From an uncultured Pseudomonadota bacterium (GTDB lineage: Bacteria > Myxococcota_A > UBA796 > SXON01), in assembly GCA_903885375.1 (NCBI GenBank), contig CAISIK010000027.1, positions 62,001 to 126,000 on the forward strand: a DNA stretch of 64,000 nucleotides. The letters run 5' to 3'. The position numbers and the translations under genes are program-made. The notes beneath the pieces are model-generated. The model was not told the origin of the DNA and did no database searches. It was given only the letters and a program-made list of their open reading frames with translations. Positions 32,229 to 41,048 of this stretch are shown here, one piece after another; the stretch's first letter is position 1; every line of letters starts with the position of its first letter.

Positions 32229-34742
32229 TTAGGGCGCGGCGAAGGCCACGCCATCGTCCGCGACCGCGGCGCCTTCGCCGAAGAGGTACACCTCCTCGCG
32301 CGAGCGCAGGCCGGACTTGTCCTCCGCGAGGATGACCACGCGGTTGCTGCCGGCCTCCACGGGCACGACCACCGAGAACCGGTTCACCTTGCCGCGACCC
32401 GGGCGGTAGAGGAGCTTCTTCTCCTTCCAGTCGACGTTCGATTCCCAGCGCCGCCGGTCCACCCGACCCGAGCCGGCCAGCACCACGATGTGGTCGAGCC
32501 CATCGGCGTCCTTCACGGCCACGGACAGGGTGGCGGTGCCCGGACGAAGGCGCGTGGCGACGGGGGCCACCGTGATCGCGGGCGCCTCCAGGCGCTGCGG
32601 GGCCCCCGAGGTGGGCAGCTCGAGCGGCCAGGACACGAGCCGGTTGAACCCTTCGGCGCCGACCTCGACCGCGAGGGGCAGGGTGCCGGGGTGGCCGGTC
32701 CCGAGCGTGAGCGGCTGCCTCACCTCGAGCACGCCGCCGGGCACGAGCACGGCGCCGCGGTCGGCCACCGCGGCGAACTCCACCCCGGGAATCTCCACGA
32801 AGGGGATGCGGGCGCGCACGTCGGTGAGCGTCATCGTCCCCGTGTTGCGGAGCTCGAGCACGACGGCGCCATCTTCCCATCGGGCGACGGCGCCCAGCCG
32901 CGGGCTCTCGCCGCCCTCCACGGTGAGGATGTCGTCGAGCGCCGCACCCGGCTCGCACCCCTGGCACTCCAGGACCCCGACGAGGCGATCGGCCCGCGCG
33001 GTGCTGCCCGACGAAGGCGTGAAGGGCAGCGACACCACGCGGTGTTCGCCCGCATCGAGGCGCCCGATGGGGACGACCCGATCGTCGAGGTCGGGGTTCA
33101 CCGACCGGAGGCGCAGGGCCGCGCGGCTGAGCGGTGCGCCGCGGTTGTCGATCGCGAAGCGCAGCTCGAAGCGCTCGCCGGCCCGCGGTGTGGCGCCGGG
33201 CTCTAGCTTGACGCTCACGTTGGTGGGCTCGGGCGAGCCCTCGCCGCCGTGCCAATCCAGCGAGGCGCGGCGGAGCGCATCGGTGAGGCGCGAGGCTTGC
33301 AAGGCCGTGAGCGTGGGCATGAGCGCCTGCGCGCCCGCGAGGGCGGCCTTCCGGTCGGTGCTGCTGCCGGCGGCGAGCAGCGAGGCGGCGAAGCGCAGCA
33401 CCTCGTCGTCGGGGTCGTCCCCGCCTGCATCCGCGTAGAAGAGGAGCGGGGTGCCGGCGGGGAGCCGCTCCCGGATGCGCGTGGCGTCCGCATACCAGAA
33501 CGGGTTCTCGCCGAGCTTGACCGGGTAGAGCGCCACGTCGGGCACGACCCCCACCTCGTTGACGTGCACGTCGTTGGCCAGCACGTACTCGGCGGCCGTC
33601 ATCTTCAGCTTGAGCCGGTCGGCTTCGAGCGCGTGCAACGTCTGGACGGTGCCCTTGCCGAAGCTGGTTTCACCGATGACGAGCGCCCGATCGAGCTGCA
33701 TCAGCGCCCCGGCGAGGATCTCCGCGCCGGAGGCCGTTTCGTGGTCGATGAGCACGACCACGGGGGGCAGCGGGGCGCCGGAGTGGGGGTGGGCGTCGAT
33801 GAACTTGAGGAGGCCGGGCACTTCGCCGCCCGACCTGACCTCGGTGGTGACGATGCGGCCGGCATCCACGAAGGTGTCGGCCGCGCGCGCCGACTGGCGC
33901 AGCGAACCGCCGGAGTTGCCGCGGAGGTCGAGGACGAGCCCGCGGTCGAGGAGGCCCTGCCCGCGCAGCTCGGCGAGGACACGATCGAGGTTGGCGACCG
34001 TGCGCTCGGAGAAGTGGTCGATGTGGATGACGCCGATCCCGTTCGGGCCGGCCCGGCCCACCACGTTCGGGATGTTCACCTCGGCCCGCTCCACGTCGAA
34101 GAGCAGGCTCTCGGCGCCGCGCATCACCTCGACGCTCAGCCGCGAGCCTTCAGGGCCGCGGATGTGCGCCGCGGCATCGCGGGGCACCATCCCGGCGGTG
34201 GAGAAGCCATCCACGCGCACGAGGACGTCGCCGACGCGCAGCCCGACACGCTCGGCGGGCGTGTCGGGGTACACCTCGGTGAGCACCAGCGCCCCTTCGG
34301 CGCGCTTCAGCGTGACCCCGATGCCGGTGAGGGTTCCGCTCAGGCGCTCGTCGAACCGCTCCAACGCGCCGCCCACGAGCACGGTGGTGTACCGGTCGAG
34401 GGTGGAGAACGCGCCATTGAGCAGCTCGGCGCGGAGGTCGAGATCGGCATCGAGCTCGCCGGACCCCTCCCGGGCCACATCCTCCAGCTCGGCCAGGGCC
34501 GTGGCGAGGTCGCCGCCGAAGGTCACCCGCCGCTCACCCGCGAGCCCACGCACGTGCGCGGACTGCGGTGTGGCCTGCACGAGCAGCGGTTCCACGCGGC
34601 CCTCGAGGCGGAGCGCCGCGGCCTCGAACATCTGCCCGTGGTCGATGCGCTCGGGCCACCGGTACTGCCCCTCCACCAGCCGGAGCGCCTCCCGGTACAG
34701 GCCGACGTCGCCCGCGAGGGCACAATGGAGCCACCACCACAT
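32229..34742 (-). CDS. S41 family C-terminal-processing protease with PDZ domain and long C-terminal extension
   Basis: 837 residues. The N-terminus (MWWWLHCALAGDV) is a short signal-like segment. A PDZ domain (~130-220, GIGVTLKRAEGALVLTEVYPDTPA) precedes the S41 domain (~225-405), with the catalytic Ser338 in HETASGAE and Lys363 in GETSFGKGTVQ; LDLRGNSGG is also typical. Family members cleave C-termini of envelope proteins. Unlike normal CtpA proteins (~400-450 aa) it carries about 430 extra residues of beta-rich, CARDB/Ig-like repeats (for example ERFELRFAIDNRGAPL, GAVVLELRNTGTMTLTDV), which may bind substrate or the cell surface. Divergent from larB. Confidence 0.88.
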   Translation of the reverse strand: MWWWLHCALAGDVGLYREALRLVEGQYRWPERIDHGQMFEAAALRLEGRVEPLLVQATPQSAHVRGLAGERRVTFGGDLATALAELEDVAREGSGELDADLDLRAELLNGAFSTLDRYTTVLVGGALERFDERLSGTLTGIGVTLKRAEGALVLTEVYPDTPAERVGLRVGDVLVRVDGFSTAGMVPRDAAAHIRGPEGSRLSVEVMRGAESLLFDVERAEVNIPNVVGRAGPNGIGVIHIDHFSERTVANLDRVLAELRGQGLLDRGLVLDLRGNSGGSLRQSARAADTFVDAGRIVTTEVRSGGEVPGLLKFIDAHPHSGAPLPPVVVLIDHETASGAEILAGALMQLDRALVIGETSFGKGTVQTLHALEADRLKLKMTAAEYVLANDVHVNEVGVVPDVALYPVKLGENPFWYADATRIRERLPAGTPLLFYADAGGDDPDDEVLRFAASLLAAGSSTDRKAALAGAQALMPTLTALQASRLTDALRRASLDWHGGEGSPEPTNVSVKLEPGATPRAGERFELRFAIDNRGAPLSRAALRLRSVNPDLDDRVVPIGRLDAGEHRVVSLPFTPSSGSTARADRLVGVLECQGCEPGAALDDILTVEGGESPRLGAVARWEDGAVVLELRNTGTMTLTDVRARIPFVEIPGVEFAAVADRGAVLVPGGVLEVRQPLTLGTGHPGTLPLAVEVGAEGFNRLVSWPLELPTSGAPQRLEAPAITVAPVATRLRPGTATLSVAVKDADGLDHIVVLAGSGRVDRRRWESNVDWKEKKLLYRPGRGKVNRFSVVVPVEAGSNRVVILAEDKSGLRSREEVYLFGEGAAVADDGVAFAAP

Positions 34743-34777
34743 CGCAGGGAAGGTATCGCGCGATTATCGGCGCCGGC

Positions 34778-35449
34778 ATGAATCGTGAGCTTCGACTCCC
34801 CCACAGCACCCTCGACCTCGATCGGGCCGAGCGCATCGGCCAGCCCGAGGTGGTGTACGGCGAAGGGAAGACGGCGGCGCACATCGCCGATGCCCTCGAT
34901 GGCCTCATGTCGGCCGGGGGCTTTGCCTTCGCCACACGCGTGGATGCGGCGAAGGCGGAGGAGGTGGGGCAGCGCCTCGGCGATCGCGGCACCTACTCGT
35001 CGGATGCGCGCATCTTCTCGCTCGGCACGCCGCCTGTTCCCGTGGGGCGCATCGCGGTGGTGAGCGCCGGCACGAGCGACGAGGCGGTGGCCGCCGAAGT
35101 GGAGCGCACCGCGGAGCTCCTGGGCAACGGCGTGCTGCGCGTGCGCGACGTGGGGGTGGCCGGGCTCCATCGGGTGATGGCGCGGGCCGAGGAGCTACGC
35201 GCCTGCCATGCCGTGGTGGTGGTGGCGGGCATGGATGGCGCCCTCCCTTCGGTGGTGGGCGGGCTGGTGGGTTGTCCGGTGATCGCCGTCCCCACGAGTG
35301 TCGGCTACGGTGCGTCGTTCGGCGGCCTGGCGGCGCTCCTCGCCATGCTCAACAGCTGCGCCCCCGGCGTGACCGTGGTGAACATCGACAACGGCTTCGG
35401 CGCCGCCTATGCCGCCTCGCGCGTGAACCGCGCCCGGGTCGGCGCGTGA
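34778..35449 (+). CDS. larB: LarB: nickel-pincer cofactor biosynthesis carboxylase
   Basis: 223 residues with the start at ATG 34778 (the frame is open further upstream over the divergent gene). It has a PurE-like domain with VVSAGTSDEAVAAE, VVVAGMDGALPSVVGGL, GCPVIAVPTSVGYGASFGG and the C-terminal VVNIDNGFGAAYAA. LarB carboxylates and hydrolyses nicotinic acid adenine dinucleotide, the first step to the nickel-pincer nucleotide cofactor of lactate racemase-type enzymes. The stop overlaps the larC start (GTGA). Confidence 0.93.
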   Translation: MNRELRLPHSTLDLDRAERIGQPEVVYGEGKTAAHIADALDGLMSAGGFAFATRVDAAKAEEVGQRLGDRGTYSSDARIFSLGTPPVPVGRIAVVSAGTSDEAVAAEVERTAELLGNGVLRVRDVGVAGLHRVMARAEELRACHAVVVVAGMDGALPSVVGGLVGCPVIAVPTSVGYGASFGGLAALLAMLNSCAPGVTVVNIDNGFGAAYAASRVNRARVGA

Positions 35450-36714
35450 AGCGCGCGTGGATCGATCCCGTCGGCGGGCTCGCCGGCGACATGTTCGTGG
35501 CCGCGCTCATCGACGCCGGCGCCGACGTGGCCGCAATCCTCGCCGAGGTGGAGCGACTCGGCGTTCCCGGCTGGACCGCGCGCGTGGAGCGCGTCTGGCG
35601 CGGCCCCTTCCATGCGGTGCGCTTCGTGGTGGAGCTCGATGACCCGGTGGGTTCCGTCGCGCACGACCACCAGCACGATCATGGCCACGGCGGGCACGAT
35701 CACGCCCACGCCCTCGCCCCCGCGCCCGCGCTCGCCACGGGTTGGCGGGCGGCCAGCCGGCGCTGGGTCGACATCCGGGCGCTCCTGGAAGGCTCCGCGC
35801 TGGCCCCCCGGGTGAAGGCCAGGGCCATCGCGATCTTCGGTGCGTTGGCGGTAGCCGAGGGGCGCGTGCACGGGATGGCGCCGGAGGAGGTCACGTTCCA
35901 CGAGGTCGGCGCCGTGGACTCGATCGTGGACGTGGTGGCGGCGTGCGTGGCGCTGGAGCTGCTGGACATCGACGAGCTCACGGTGGGGGTGATCCCCCTC
36001 GGAACGGGGCACACCCTCGGCGCGCACGGCTGGATTCCGCTCCCCGCCCCCGCCACCGTCGAGCTGCTCCGCGGGCTGAGCGTGGAGGGGCGCGAGGTGA
36101 AGGGCGAAACCGTCACGCCCACGGGGGCGGCCATCCTGGCGGCGCTCGCCCGGTCGGGTCCGATGCCCGCGATGCGCGTGGGCGCGTCGGGCGTGGGCGC
36201 CGGCACGTGGGATCCGGCGAGCCACCCGAACGTGGTGCGCGTGGTGATCGGGGCGGGCGAGGCCGGCGCCGTGGCGGAGGTGGCCGAGCTGCAGACCCAC
36301 GTGGACAGCCTCCATCCGGAGCTCGTGCCCGCGCTCGTCGAGGCGCTGTTCGAGGCTGGCGCCATCGACGTTTTCGTGGCCCAGGGGCTCATGAAGAAGG
36401 GGCGGCCGGGGTGGTCGGTCGCGGTGCTGGCGCCGCCGGAGCTGCGGAGCGTGGTCGGCGAGGCGCTCCTCCGCCACGGCCGCACGCTCGGCTACCGTTG
36501 GCACCTGGCGGCGCGCGAAGTGCTCGCCCGAAGCTGGGAGTCGGTGGCGACGCCGTGGGGGCCGGTGGACGTGAAGCTCGGCACCCGCGCCGGCGAGGTG
36601 CTCCATTGCGCGCCGGAGTACGAGCAGTGCGCCGCCCTCGCGCGGCAGGCGGGCGTGCCGGTCGGGGAGGTCGTTGCGGCCGCGCTGGCCGGCTGGTCGT
36701 TTCGGCGGGGTTGA
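35446..36714 (+). CDS. larC: LarC: nickel insertion protein of pincer cofactor biosynthesis
   Basis: 422 residues from GTG at 35446. Family hallmarks are WIDPVGGLAGDMFVAALIDAG at the N-terminus, a His-rich stretch (ten His in about 20 residues near residue 65-85), VTFHEVGAVDSIVDVV, PLPAPATVELLRG, KGETVTPTGAAIL and the later ETHVDS-like LQTHVDSLHPE. LarC inserts nickel into the pincer nucleotide in a CTP-dependent reaction. It is a single unbroken frame, unlike the frameshifted larC1/larC2 of Lactiplantibacillus. LarE (sulfur insertion) and LarA are not in the window. Confidence 0.93.
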   Translation: MKRAWIDPVGGLAGDMFVAALIDAGADVAAILAEVERLGVPGWTARVERVWRGPFHAVRFVVELDDPVGSVAHDHQHDHGHGGHDHAHALAPAPALATGWRAASRRWVDIRALLEGSALAPRVKARAIAIFGALAVAEGRVHGMAPEEVTFHEVGAVDSIVDVVAACVALELLDIDELTVGVIPLGTGHTLGAHGWIPLPAPATVELLRGLSVEGREVKGETVTPTGAAILAALARSGPMPAMRVGASGVGAGTWDPASHPNVVRVVIGAGEAGAVAEVAELQTHVDSLHPELVPALVEALFEAGAIDVFVAQGLMKKGRPGWSVAVLAPPELRSVVGEALLRHGRTLGYRWHLAAREVLARSWESVATPWGPVDVKLGTRAGEVLHCAPEYEQCAALARQAGVPVGEVVAAALAGWSFRRG

Positions 36715-36728
36715 GGGATACTCGCTAC

Positions 36729-37355
36729 GTGGCTGCATCCCCGCAACAGCTCCTCAGCGCCCTGCTGGACATGGAAGTCCACGGTGTGCTGGCGGCCGAT
36801 GCCCAGGGCCGGGTGACCTTCGGCAATCCTGCGGCCTGCGCCCTGCTCGGCTACAACATGATCGAGCTCCAGACGATGGTGCATGTCACCGACGTGTACT
36901 ACCGGCCGGACGACTCGCGAAAGGTGATGGCCGCTGCGCGTGAAGAGGGCTCGCCCGCTGTGGAGGTGATGCTTCGTACCCGCTCCGGGGAGCTCGTTCC
37001 GGTGCGCATGCACGCCCGCGTGCTCACCCGGTCCGACGGCAGCTTCGCGGGCACCGTGGGCCTCGTGGAGGACCAGCGGGAGCTCCTGGACCTGCACCGC
37101 CGCCTCGAGGAGGCGGCCTCCCAGGTCATCGCCAGCGAACGGCGCGCCGCGGTACTGGACACAACGTCGCAGACGGCGAACGATTTGAGTCAGCCAATGA
37201 TGGCAGCGATGGGAAACATCGAGCTGGCCCTGATGGAGCCGGACCTCGAGCCGCGGGTGGCGGCCCGGCTGGAGCGCGCCTACGAGCAGCTGGAGCGGCT
37301 GCAGGTGCTCGCCGCGACCTTCGCCCGCCGGGGCACGACGCGCCCGGGCGGCTGA
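36729..37355 (+). CDS. PAS-domain protein with degenerate histidine-kinase dimerisation helix
   Basis: 208 residues from GTG at 36729 (ATG at 36771 is an alternative). A PAS domain (~8-120; VLAADAQGRVTFGNPAACALLGY) ends in the usual VGLVEDQRELLDL. A coiled coil and a segment follow, ANDLSQPMMAAMGNIELALME, that aligns by eye with the phosphoacceptor helix of histidine kinases (ahDxNNxLtvixGnxEL) but has Asn where the phosphorylated His should be. There is no ATPase domain. It may be a sensory partner protein or a decaying kinase. Confidence 0.7.
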   Translation: MAASPQQLLSALLDMEVHGVLAADAQGRVTFGNPAACALLGYNMIELQTMVHVTDVYYRPDDSRKVMAAAREEGSPAVEVMLRTRSGELVPVRMHARVLTRSDGSFAGTVGLVEDQRELLDLHRRLEEAASQVIASERRAAVLDTTSQTANDLSQPMMAAMGNIELALMEPDLEPRVAARLERAYEQLERLQVLAATFARRGTTRPGG

Positions 37356-37520
37356 GCGCCCTTGCGCGCGGCCGGCTGATCGGCTAACCGCGGGCCGCTC
37401 CCGGCTCTCGTCGGGAGACGTTCACGCTGGACCAACGTTGCTCCCCGTGGTGTCGCCCAATCCAGGGCGATCGGGTGCCAACGCCGGCGGTCGCCCAACC
37501 ACGAATCCCAAGGTAGCAAC
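37356..37520 (+). promoter_or_regulatory. rpsB leader region with two hairpins
   Basis: The 165-base gap before rpsB holds two perfect 6-bp stem-loops: CTCCCG/CGGGAG (37398-37403 with 37412-37417) and TCGCCC/GGGCGA (37453-37458 with 37465-37470). rpsB is often autoregulated through its 5' leader, so these may form an S2-binding leader; the structure was not matched to a known family. A weak TTGCGC-17-TAACCG pair upstream could be the promoter. Confidence 0.4.
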
Positions 37521-38300
37521 ATGTCTGTCTCTCTTCGTGATCTCCTCGACGCCGGCGTTCATTTCGGTCACCAGACCCGCCGTTGGCACCCCCGCATGAA
37601 GCCGTACATCTACGGCCAGAAGAACGGGGTCCACATCATCGACATCCAGCAGACCGCCACCAAGCTCCTCGATGCGAGCCGCTTCGTGCAGTCCCTGGCC
37701 GCCCGCGGCCAGTCGATCCTCTTCGTGGGCACCAAGCGCGCCGCGCGCGACATCATCGCCGATGAGTCGAAGCGCGCGAACATGTTCTACGTCAACGAGC
37801 GCTGGCTCGGCGGCACCCTGACCAACTGGGAAACCGTCAAGAAGAGCATCGACCGCCTCAACTTCCTCATCAAGTCCCGCACCGAGGGCCGTTTCGACGC
37901 GCTCACGAAGAAGGAGGCGCTCACCCTGAGCCGCCAGATCGAGAAGATGGAGAAGTCGCTCGGCGGCATCAAGGACCTCAAGGGCCTCCCCGGCGCGATC
38001 TTCGTGATCGACCCGAAGAAGGAGCACATCGCGGTGGAAGAGGCGAACAAGCTGAAGATCCCCGTGGTGGCCCTCTGCGACACCAACTGTGATCCCGATG
38101 GCATCGCCTACGTGATCCCCGGCAACGACGACGCGATCAAGTCGATCCGCCTCTTCACCGGCGCCATCGCCGATGCCGCCGCCGCGGGTGTGGCCGCCGG
38201 CCGCAGCGAAGCGTCCACCCACGCTCGGTACGTCGACGATGGTGGCGACACGGGCGTGGAGATCGTCCGCCGCGGCTCCGCCCCCGAAGCCGACGCCTAA
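37521..38300 (+). CDS. rpsB: 30S ribosomal protein S2
   Basis: 259 residues with all S2 landmarks: [61 protein letters not shown] and the C-terminal [26 protein letters not shown]2 is added late to the small subunit and needs S1 contacts. It is followed by tsf 29 bases later, the universal rpsB-tsf order. The C-terminal tail is long and polar, normal for this phylum. Confidence 0.97.
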   Translation: MSVSLRDLLDAGVHFGHQTRRWHPRMKPYIYGQKNGVHIIDIQQTATKLLDASRFVQSLAARGQSILFVGTKRAARDIIADESKRANMFYVNERWLGGTLTNWETVKKSIDRLNFLIKSRTEGRFDALTKKEALTLSRQIEKMEKSLGGIKDLKGLPGAIFVIDPKKEHIAVEEANKLKIPVVALCDTNCDPDGIAYVIPGNDDAIKSIRLFTGAIADAAAAGVAAGRSEASTHARYVDDGGDTGVEIVRRGSAPEADA

Positions 38301-38329
38301 GATTTCCCAAGAATCATCAGGAGACCAAC

Positions 38330-38980
38330 ATGGCAACGATGGAACAGATCAAGGAGCTCCGCGAGCGCACCGGCGCTGGCATCCTCGACTGCAAGAAGGC
38401 GCTCTCCGAGAACGGCGACGACGTGCAGAAGTCGATCGACTGGCTCCGGGCGAAGGGCATGGCTTCGGCCGCCAAGAAGGCCGGCCGCGCGGCCGCTGAA
38501 GGGCTGGTCGAGTGCTACATCCACGCGGGCGGCAAGGTCGGCGTGATGGTGGAGCTCAACTGCGAGACCGACTTCGTCGCGCTCAACGAGAGCTTCAAGC
38601 AGCTCGCCCGCGACATCGCGATGCACATCGTGGCGGCGCAGCCCGAGTACGTCCGGCGTGAAGAAGTTCCCGCCGATGCCTTCGAGCGGGAGAAGCAGGT
38701 CCAGGTCGAGAAGACCATGGCCGAGGGCAAGCCCCAGGCCATCGCCGAGAAGATCGTCGTGGGTCGCATGAGCAAGTGGTACGAAGAGGTGTGCCTGCTG
38801 GACCAGAAGTGGTTCAAGGACGACTCGAAGACCGTCGATCAGGTCGTCAAGGACCTCACCGCGGTCATCGGCGAGAACGTGCAGGTGCGTCGTTTCTCCC
38901 GCTTCGTCATGGGCGAGGGCCTCACCCGCCGCGCCGATGACTTCGCGGCCGAAGTCGCGAAGCAGGCGGGCATCGCGTAG
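38330..38980 (+). CDS. tsf: Elongation factor Ts
   Basis: 216 residues, a compact EF-Ts like that of Thermus rather than the 283-residue E. coli form. It has an N-terminal UBA-like domain (IKELRERTGAGILDCKKALS), the EF-Tu-contacting VELNCETDFVALNESFK motif, and one core domain. EF-Ts exchanges GDP for GTP on EF-Tu. An AGGAG sequence precedes the ATG. Confidence 0.97.
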   Translation: MATMEQIKELRERTGAGILDCKKALSENGDDVQKSIDWLRAKGMASAAKKAGRAAAEGLVECYIHAGGKVGVMVELNCETDFVALNESFKQLARDIAMHIVAAQPEYVRREEVPADAFEREKQVQVEKTMAEGKPQAIAEKIVVGRMSKWYEEVCLLDQKWFKDDSKTVDQVVKDLTAVIGENVQVRRFSRFVMGEGLTRRADDFAAEVAKQAGIA

Positions 38981-39007
38981 CTGCCCGCGGCGCGATAAGC
39001 CGGGGGC

Positions 39008-39751
39008 GTGTCGAAACAGCCCATCTACTCTCGTGTGCTCCTCAAGATTTCTGGTGAGATGCTCGCGGGCGACATGGACTTTGGGATCGATCCCGGGGTC
39101 CTTCGTCGCCTCGCGGCCGAGCTGAAGGAGGTTGCCGGTCTCGGTGTCCAGCTTGGGCTGGTCATCGGTGGCGGCAACATCTTCCGCGGCATCTCCGGAA
39201 GCGAAAAGGGCATGGACCGGTCCCATGCCGACTACATGGGCATGCTGGCCACGGTGATCAACGCGCTGGCCATGCAGGATGCGCTCGAGTCCGTCGGGTG
39301 CAAGACCCGCGTGGTCAGCGCGCTGCGCATGGAGCAGGTCTGCGAGCCCTACATCCGCCGGCGGGCCATGGCCCACCTGGCGAAGGGGCGCGTCGTCATC
39401 TTCGCGGCCGGCACGGGCAACCCCTACTTCTCCACCGACTCTGCGGCCGCGCTGCGCGCCGCGGAGATGGGCGCCGACGTGATCCTGAAGGCCACCAAGG
39501 TCGATGGGGTCTACGACAAGGACCCGAAGAAGTTCGCCGACGCGGTGCGCTTCGAGCGGATCGCCCCGATGGAGGCGTTCAAGCTCGGGTTGAAGGTGGC
39601 CGACGCCACCGCGATCGCGCTCGCGATGGAGAACAACACGCCGATGATCGTGTTTGATCTCAGCGTTCCCGGAAACATCAAACGGGTGGTGTGCGGCGAG
39701 GCCGTGGGCACCATCGTGACCACGCCGCCTGCGGCGGGAGGAACCCCATGA
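39008..39751 (+). CDS. pyrH: UMP kinase
   Basis: 247 residues of the bacterial hexameric UMP kinase (UMP to UDP, start of pyrimidine nucleotide supply). Motifs: [67 protein letters not shown]. The start is GTG at 39008. It overlaps frr by 4 bases (ATGA), keeping the classic tsf-pyrH-frr order. Confidence 0.97.
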   Translation: MSKQPIYSRVLLKISGEMLAGDMDFGIDPGVLRRLAAELKEVAGLGVQLGLVIGGGNIFRGISGSEKGMDRSHADYMGMLATVINALAMQDALESVGCKTRVVSALRMEQVCEPYIRRRAMAHLAKGRVVIFAAGTGNPYFSTDSAAALRAAEMGADVILKATKVDGVYDKDPKKFADAVRFERIAPMEAFKLGLKVADATAIALAMENNTPMIVFDLSVPGNIKRVVCGEAVGTIVTTPPAAGGTP

Positions 39752-40311
39752 GTGACGAATACCTGAAGAGCGCCTCTGGCGACATGGCCAAGGGCATCGA
39801 CCAGCTCAAGCGCGACCTCGTGGGGGTCCGTACCGGTCGCGCCACGCCGGCGCTGATCGAGCACCTGCCCGTGGAGGTCGCAAGCTACGGCAGCACGATG
39901 CAGATGAAGGAGCTCGGAGGCATCACCGCGCCCGATGCCCGTCTCATCGTGGTGAACCCCTGGGACAAGGGCACCATCAAGGACATCGAGCGGGCCATCG
40001 CCGTGAGCGGAATGGGCTTCAACCCCCAGAGCGACGGGCAGATCGTCCGCATCCCGATCCCGGCCCTCACCGGCGAGCGCCGCCAGCAGCTGGTGAAGGT
40101 CGTCAAGCAGCACGCGGAAGATGCGAAGGTGCGCGTTCGCGGCGTGCGTCGCGAGTACAAGGAGCTGCTCGAGTCGGCCGAGGCCGATGGGGAGCTCACC
40201 GAGGATCAGCTCAAGAAGGCGCTGGAGAAGCTCCAGACGGAGACCGACTCCCACGTGAAGCTGGTCGACGAGGTGTGCGCGCGCAAGGAGAAGGAGATTC
40301 TCGACGTGTAG
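39748..40311 (+). CDS. frr: Ribosome recycling factor
   Basis: 187 residues, normal length. It splits post-termination ribosomes together with EF-G. Motifs: [71 protein letters not shown] precedes the ATG, which overlaps the pyrH stop. Confidence 0.97.
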   Translation: MSDEYLKSASGDMAKGIDQLKRDLVGVRTGRATPALIEHLPVEVASYGSTMQMKELGGITAPDARLIVVNPWDKGTIKDIERAIAVSGMGFNPQSDGQIVRIPIPALTGERRQQLVKVVKQHAEDAKVRVRGVRREYKELLESAEADGELTEDQLKKALEKLQTETDSHVKLVDEVCARKEKEILDV

Positions 40312-40323
40312 TCGGGAGAGCCC

Positions 40324-41046
40324 ATGCCCGTACCAGCCCATGTCGCGATCATCATGGACGGCAACGGCCGGTGGGCCGAGTCGCGCGATTGGCCGCGGGT
40401 GCGTGGTCATGAGGAGGGTGCGGAGAGCGTGCGCGTGGTCACCCGCGCGTGTCGCGAGATGGGCTGCAGGGCGCTGACGCTCTACAGCTTCTCCACGGAG
40501 AACTGGAAGCGGCCGGAGGAGGAGGTGGGCGCGCTGATGGGGCTGCTCGCGCGCTACCTCGTGCAGGAGCGCAGGGAGATCATGGAGAACGGCGTGCGCC
40601 TGCAAACGATCGGGCAGACCGATCGGCTGCCGCTCACGGTGCGCGCGGCGTTGAAGGAGCTCATCCACGCGAGCCGGAACAACACCGGCATGGTGCTCAC
40701 CCTCGCGCTCTCCTACGGCTCCCGTCAGGAGATCGTCGATGCGGCGAAGGCCCTCGCGAAGAAGGCGGCCGCCGGCCGGCTCCGGCCCGAGCAGATCGAC
40801 GAGAAGCTGTTCGCGAGCGAGCTCCAGACCGCCGGCCTGCCCGATCCCGACCTGTTGATCCGCACCAGCGGCGAGCTTCGCATCAGCAACTTCCTGCTCT
40901 GGCAGCTCGCCTACGCCGAGCTGTACGTGACCGACGTGCTCTGGCCCGACTTCCGCCGCCCGCAGCTCGAAGCCGCCTTCGAGGCTTTCGGCAAGCGCGA
41001 GCGTCGGTTCGGGGCCACGGGCGCCCAGCTCCGGTCGGGGCCCTGA
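40324..41046 (+). CDS. uppS: Undecaprenyl diphosphate synthase (cis-prenyltransferase)
   Basis: 240 residues. Catalytic Asp12 lies in IIMDGNGRWA; GHEEGAESVR, LTLYSFSTENWKRP, TLALSYGSRQEI and the C-terminal DLLIRTSGELRISNFLLWQ complete the family pattern. It makes the C55 carrier for peptidoglycan and O-antigen synthesis. It is followed by cdsA after 2 bases. Confidence 0.97.
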   Translation: MPVPAHVAIIMDGNGRWAESRDWPRVRGHEEGAESVRVVTRACREMGCRALTLYSFSTENWKRPEEEVGALMGLLARYLVQERREIMENGVRLQTIGQTDRLPLTVRAALKELIHASRNNTGMVLTLALSYGSRQEIVDAAKALAKKAAAGRLRPEQIDEKLFASELQTAGLPDPDLLIRTSGELRISNFLLWQLAYAELYVTDVLWPDFRRPQLEAAFEAFGKRERRFGATGAQLRSGP

Positions 41047-41048
41047 CG

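Noticed and set aside
35446-36714. Possible programmed frameshift in larC
   Set aside because: Some larC genes need a frameshift to join two parts, but here one uninterrupted frame covers the whole protein.
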